NCBI RefSeq assembly: GCF_050624435.1
Contig: NC_134541.1
Span: forward strand, 13,344,995 to 13,408,994
Reading direction: 5' to 3'
DNA: 64,000 nt
Source of the DNA: Tenrec ecaudatus
Taxonomy: Eukaryota > Chordata > Mammalia > Afrosoricida > Tenrecidae
A program made the position numbers and the translations under genes. The notes beneath the pieces are model-generated. The model was not told the origin of the DNA, made no database searches, and saw only the letters and a list, made by a program, of their open reading frames with translations. Shown here piece by piece: positions 61,370 through 64,000 of the stretch. Every line of letters starts with the position of its first letter. The first letter of the stretch is position 1.

Positions 61370-61594
61370 CTCTTGAGAGAGTTTTAGAGTTACAGAAAAG
61401 TTACAAGAACAGTTGATGGGGTCCCGTACACACCTCACCCAGTTTCACCCATCAGCACATCTCTCACAGCTGGTCCGTTAGTGGGAATTACACTCCAAAC
61501 CGTATTTGATTCCACCGCTTTCTCCATGAAAGTCCTCTTTCCCTTCCAGGACCTGCTCCAGGCTGCCAATACTGCCTTTAGTTATCAAGTCCCC

Positions 61595-61712
61595 TCGGAC
61601 TGGAGACTCTAGCTCTTCACACAAGTATTGAAAAGCCTCATCTTTCTCCCACAGAGCAGCTGGTGGTTTCAAACCACTGATCTTTCGGGGTAGCAGCCCA
61701 ACGTGTAACATA
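61595..61712 (-). repeat. AfroSINE, antisense
   Basis: 'aaagcctcatctttctcccacagagcagctggtggtttcaaaccactgatc' then 'ggtagcagcccaacgtg'. The 3' end is missing. Confidence 0.9.
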
Positions 61713-61849
61713 CGTGTGTGTGGAGGGATGGGTGGGTGCGGTAAGTAAAAATGCATTGCTACCAGTCACAGAAAACTTTGTGAAACAAAATATCAAAATG
61801 TGACGCTATTGCTTCTCTACATGCCCTCCATCTAGGTCTGCGGGCTTCT

Positions 61850-62330
61850 GAAGGCAGCGTTTCCGCCTCTATAACCCTTTCCCAAAGAAGGCCACACTCT
61901 GACTTAGACCATGGCCAAAAGGCAGTTTGCCATCCTCGAAGGATTCACGGCACGCTCCTTTTAAATATTCTTTGAGTTTGGACACAGCAAGAAGTCTGAA
62001 GGGGGCAAGATCAGGGCTGGATCAGGGCAAGATCAGGGATGTCCCAGTGAAGTTCTTGGTAGGACCGCCCTGGTACCCTTTCGAATGAGCAGGGCACGGT
62101 GGTGATGGGGGAAAAGAAAGTCCTTTTTCTCATCAATGCCATTTTCTGTTTTAAAAGTTCTTTGTAAAAAGTCCTGAACGTTATTTTACGTCCTTCAAGA
62201 AAATCTATCAAAGTTGCTCCTTGGAAACTCCAGAACCAGTCCCCATAACTTCCTGAACAGACCTCTGCCTTGGATTTAACTGGCCCAGCAGATCCCCCTG
62301 AAAGTCTGTTTAAGTGGACTTTCCCCGTCC
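61850..62330 (-). pseudogene. Second mariner transposase remnant, antisense
   Basis: On the minus strand the order is 'LIDFLEG'-type motif (frame 62011-62211 starts MIDFLEGRKITFRTFYKEL), then the position of the second catalytic motif, decayed to about 'HHHRA' near 62100, then 'SPDLAP' followed after a frameshift by 'SDFLLCP' (about 62020-61980), the third catalytic block. The part before (62215-62320) resembles the segment after the first catalytic motif. Terminal repeats were not found. Function is lost. It lies in PTGIS intron 1. Confidence 0.75.
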
Positions 62331-62474
62331 CCTCTAAGACGCCCTAATGCGTCTATGTCAAGTCTATTGCCAAGATAACTTGTCTGTAGCCCTTCAGACA
62401 TTTTGTTTGGAACAAACCTGTGCACTTCTGAACTGGGATCCGACTAGCAAGCCTTTTATGCTTACACACACTTA

Positions 62475-62476
<2 letters not shown>

Positions 62477-62515
<39 letters not shown>
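62477..62515 (+). repeat. (GT)n microsatellite
   Basis: About 18 GT units with one CGT step at the end. Confidence 0.97.
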
Positions 62516-62779
62516 ACCAGAATGTCTGAAAATTCCAAGACCTAGGGCACTTAAAATTTTTATTTTTAGAATGTGAGTTGAATTTTCAAGCAGTATAAAC
62601 TCACTGTATTTGGGTTTATTCTGAAGCCCTCTTTCTGGTGAAACTCAAAATGCTGTGTTTAATCACAGGGCTGACCAGAGGCAGGATGGATGCTCTTCCC
62701 TACGTTGCCAGGTTGGGGTGCGCTGTTGAGAGACGGGGCACGCCGAGTGTGCACTTTGCTTCACTCCAGGTTTTTCTCT

Positions 62780-63115
62780 GACTGAGATCCAGGCTGCTAC
62801 CTGGGCACCGGCCTCATTCCTTTCAGCTTCTGTGGATTGTTATTGTTGGTGTTAGCCCCTGTCCAGAGCATCCCCACGCCCCATGGAACGAAATGCTGCC
62901 CAGCCCTGTGCCATCGGTTGTGGAGCAGACTTCTGTGATCCACAGTTTCCATCGGCCTCGTTTTGCTATAGGTCGCCAGGCCTTTCTTCCTAGTCTTAGT
63001 CTGAAAGCTCTTTTGACAATTGTTCAGCATCATGGCAATGCTCAAGCCTCCACTGATCGACAGGCCACACCTGGCTGTTCACGTTGTGCGTTGGCACGGA
63101 AGGCAAACCGCTGAG
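62780..63115 (-). mobile_element. RTE/AfroSINE-related sequence, antisense
   Basis: 'tggaacgaaatgctgcccagccctgtgcc' is the reversed RTE 3' area. 'gtcgccaggcctttcttcctagtcttagtctgaaagctc' and 'catcatggcaatgctcaagcctcc' are reversed blocks of an afrotherian SINE variant. Confidence 0.65.
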
Positions 63116-63124
63116 TGACTGTGC

Positions 63125-63250
63125 TCCCCGGGTGCTGTATAGTACTCCATGACAGGAATGCGGCATAGTTTTCCTGTTTTGCTCATTTCCCTACCATTGA
63201 AGTTTTAGGTTGTTTCCAGTGTTTTTGCTACATCAGACCTTGCTACATGG
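63125..63250 (-). repeat. Old L1 3' region, antisense
   Basis: 'gctgtatagtactccatgacagg' and 'taccattgaagttttaggttgtttccagtg' are reversed old-L1 sequences. Confidence 0.7.
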
Positions 63251-63674
63251 CATTCTGGTGAGGAGGGCCTTCTAGTCTGGGTTTTTCAGAAGTGGTGAGA
63301 GTGTAGCTGGAAGCAGTGGAAAAGTGGTGGGGTTGTCATGGGAATTCATGGCCTGGGGGGACTGCACACATGGAATGACATCTTTCTCCCTCTGCTCCCC
63401 AACCTTTAAAATGGGCTTGATGAGAGGGAGGGCTGAGAACGAACGCAGAGCTAATCGATCTGTGGAGGAGAGTCTGACTTTTATACCTTTAGCTGGCTTG
63501 GGAGGATCGACAAATGCGATGCGAATTGGGGAGAAGTGTGGGAATGGAAGTCACTGGCAGCTTGAGGCAGTTGCATGGACCCTGTGAGACGCTATCCCCC
63601 CACCCCCACCCCGAAGCCCCAAATTGGAGGGAATCCAGCTGCACAATCTCATTTCCTCCTTTCTACTTGGTGAG

Positions 63675-63790
63675 TGGGGCTAGTTTGATTGTCCCCACTT
63701 TACAGAGGGGGAAGCTGAGGTTCAGAAAGACCGAGAAATGCACCCAAGATCAGCCTGTGTTCAAATCTGGGCTGCCAGAAATGTTCATTG
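63675..63790 (-). repeat. MIR SINE, antisense
   Basis: 'ttgtccccactttacagagggggaagctgaggttcag', then 'tgttcaaatctgggctgcc'. Confidence 0.88.
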
Positions 63791-64000
63791 CAGGAAAAGT
63801 GAAGTCTCAGTCCACCTGCATTGCTGGTCCACACCATAAGCAAACAAAGAGAGGCAGGTGGGCTTCAAAGAGTGGAAGATGTCACTTCGACCACAGCTTT
63901 TTAAAACAAGAACAGACTCTCCAGGGTTGGGGAAAAAAGAGTTGCGGATCTGGTGCTGTGTAGCTGGGATCCCCAGTCTGAGTTGAACAAGAAAGCACCT

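Larger units (their letters stand above)
60571..64000 (+). other. PTGIS: PTGIS intron 1, 5' part
   Basis: Starts with the GTGAGT donor and continues to the window end. No sequence resembling PTGIS exon 2 (expected to start with a Pro-rich segment after the anchor) is seen. Contents: GC-rich first 500 bp, a CT tract at 61253, an AfroSINE, a mariner remnant, a GT tract, an RTE/SINE fragment, an old L1 piece and a MIR. Confidence 0.8.

Overview
This window is nuclear DNA of an afrotherian mammal, almost certainly a tenrec (Echinops-type). Three signals support this. Dozens of tRNA-derived AfroSINE copies share their 3' end with an RTE-type LINE, a pairing known from Afrotheria. Three copies of the hAT transposon SPIN ('space invader') are present, and among afrotherians SPIN is known from tenrec. 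Finally, one protein-coding exon reads as mammalian PTGIS. The assignment rests on recognition of families, not on a search.

The only protein-coding sequence I can support is the first coding exon of PTGIS (prostacyclin synthase, CYP8A1) at 60497-60570 on the + strand. It lies in a CpG- and G-rich promoter region (about 60000-60760) and ends at a GTGAGT splice donor. Everything downstream to 64000 is the start of intron 1. Positions 1 to about 60000 are intergenic DNA upstream of PTGIS. In human the neighbour on that side is B4GALT5, but no exon of it is visible here. No RNA gene, CRISPR array or bacterial-type operon is present.

Layout. 1-6200: AfroSINEs, MIRs and a CATC/CCAC satellite. 6560-8480, 10970-12240 and 16670-17165: three sense copies of a LINE 3' end. 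12425-14440: RTE fragments in opposite orientation around SINEs. 17230-18410: RTE remnant, then SPIN copy 1 carrying a retroposed simple-repeat insert. 18777-18862: CT/CA microsatellite. 18950-22205: many AfroSINEs. 22745-23183 and 24467-24659: SPIN copies 2 and 3. 24803-25257: LTR-like element. 25280-26340: decayed mariner transposase. 26745-28530: antisense LINE 3' end. 28990-31850: decayed ERVL-class endogenous retrovirus, antisense. 31930-32470: RTE. 33000-43200: SINE/MIR/old L1 mixture. 43900-53010: LTR-like copies and the two longest RTE copies, both with nested AfroSINEs. 53285-60000: older, less repeated DNA with MIRs. 60000-64000: PTGIS promoter, exon 1 and the start of intron 1, which holds a long CT tract and a second mariner remnant.

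The interest lies in the layered transposon history: SPIN inside AfroSINE, AfroSINE inside RTE, a retroposed microsatellite inside SPIN. Several target-site duplications can be read directly. I found no convincing undescribed biological system. The least explained parts are an unclassified ~500 bp family with six copies and a ~1 kb block at 55290-56350.
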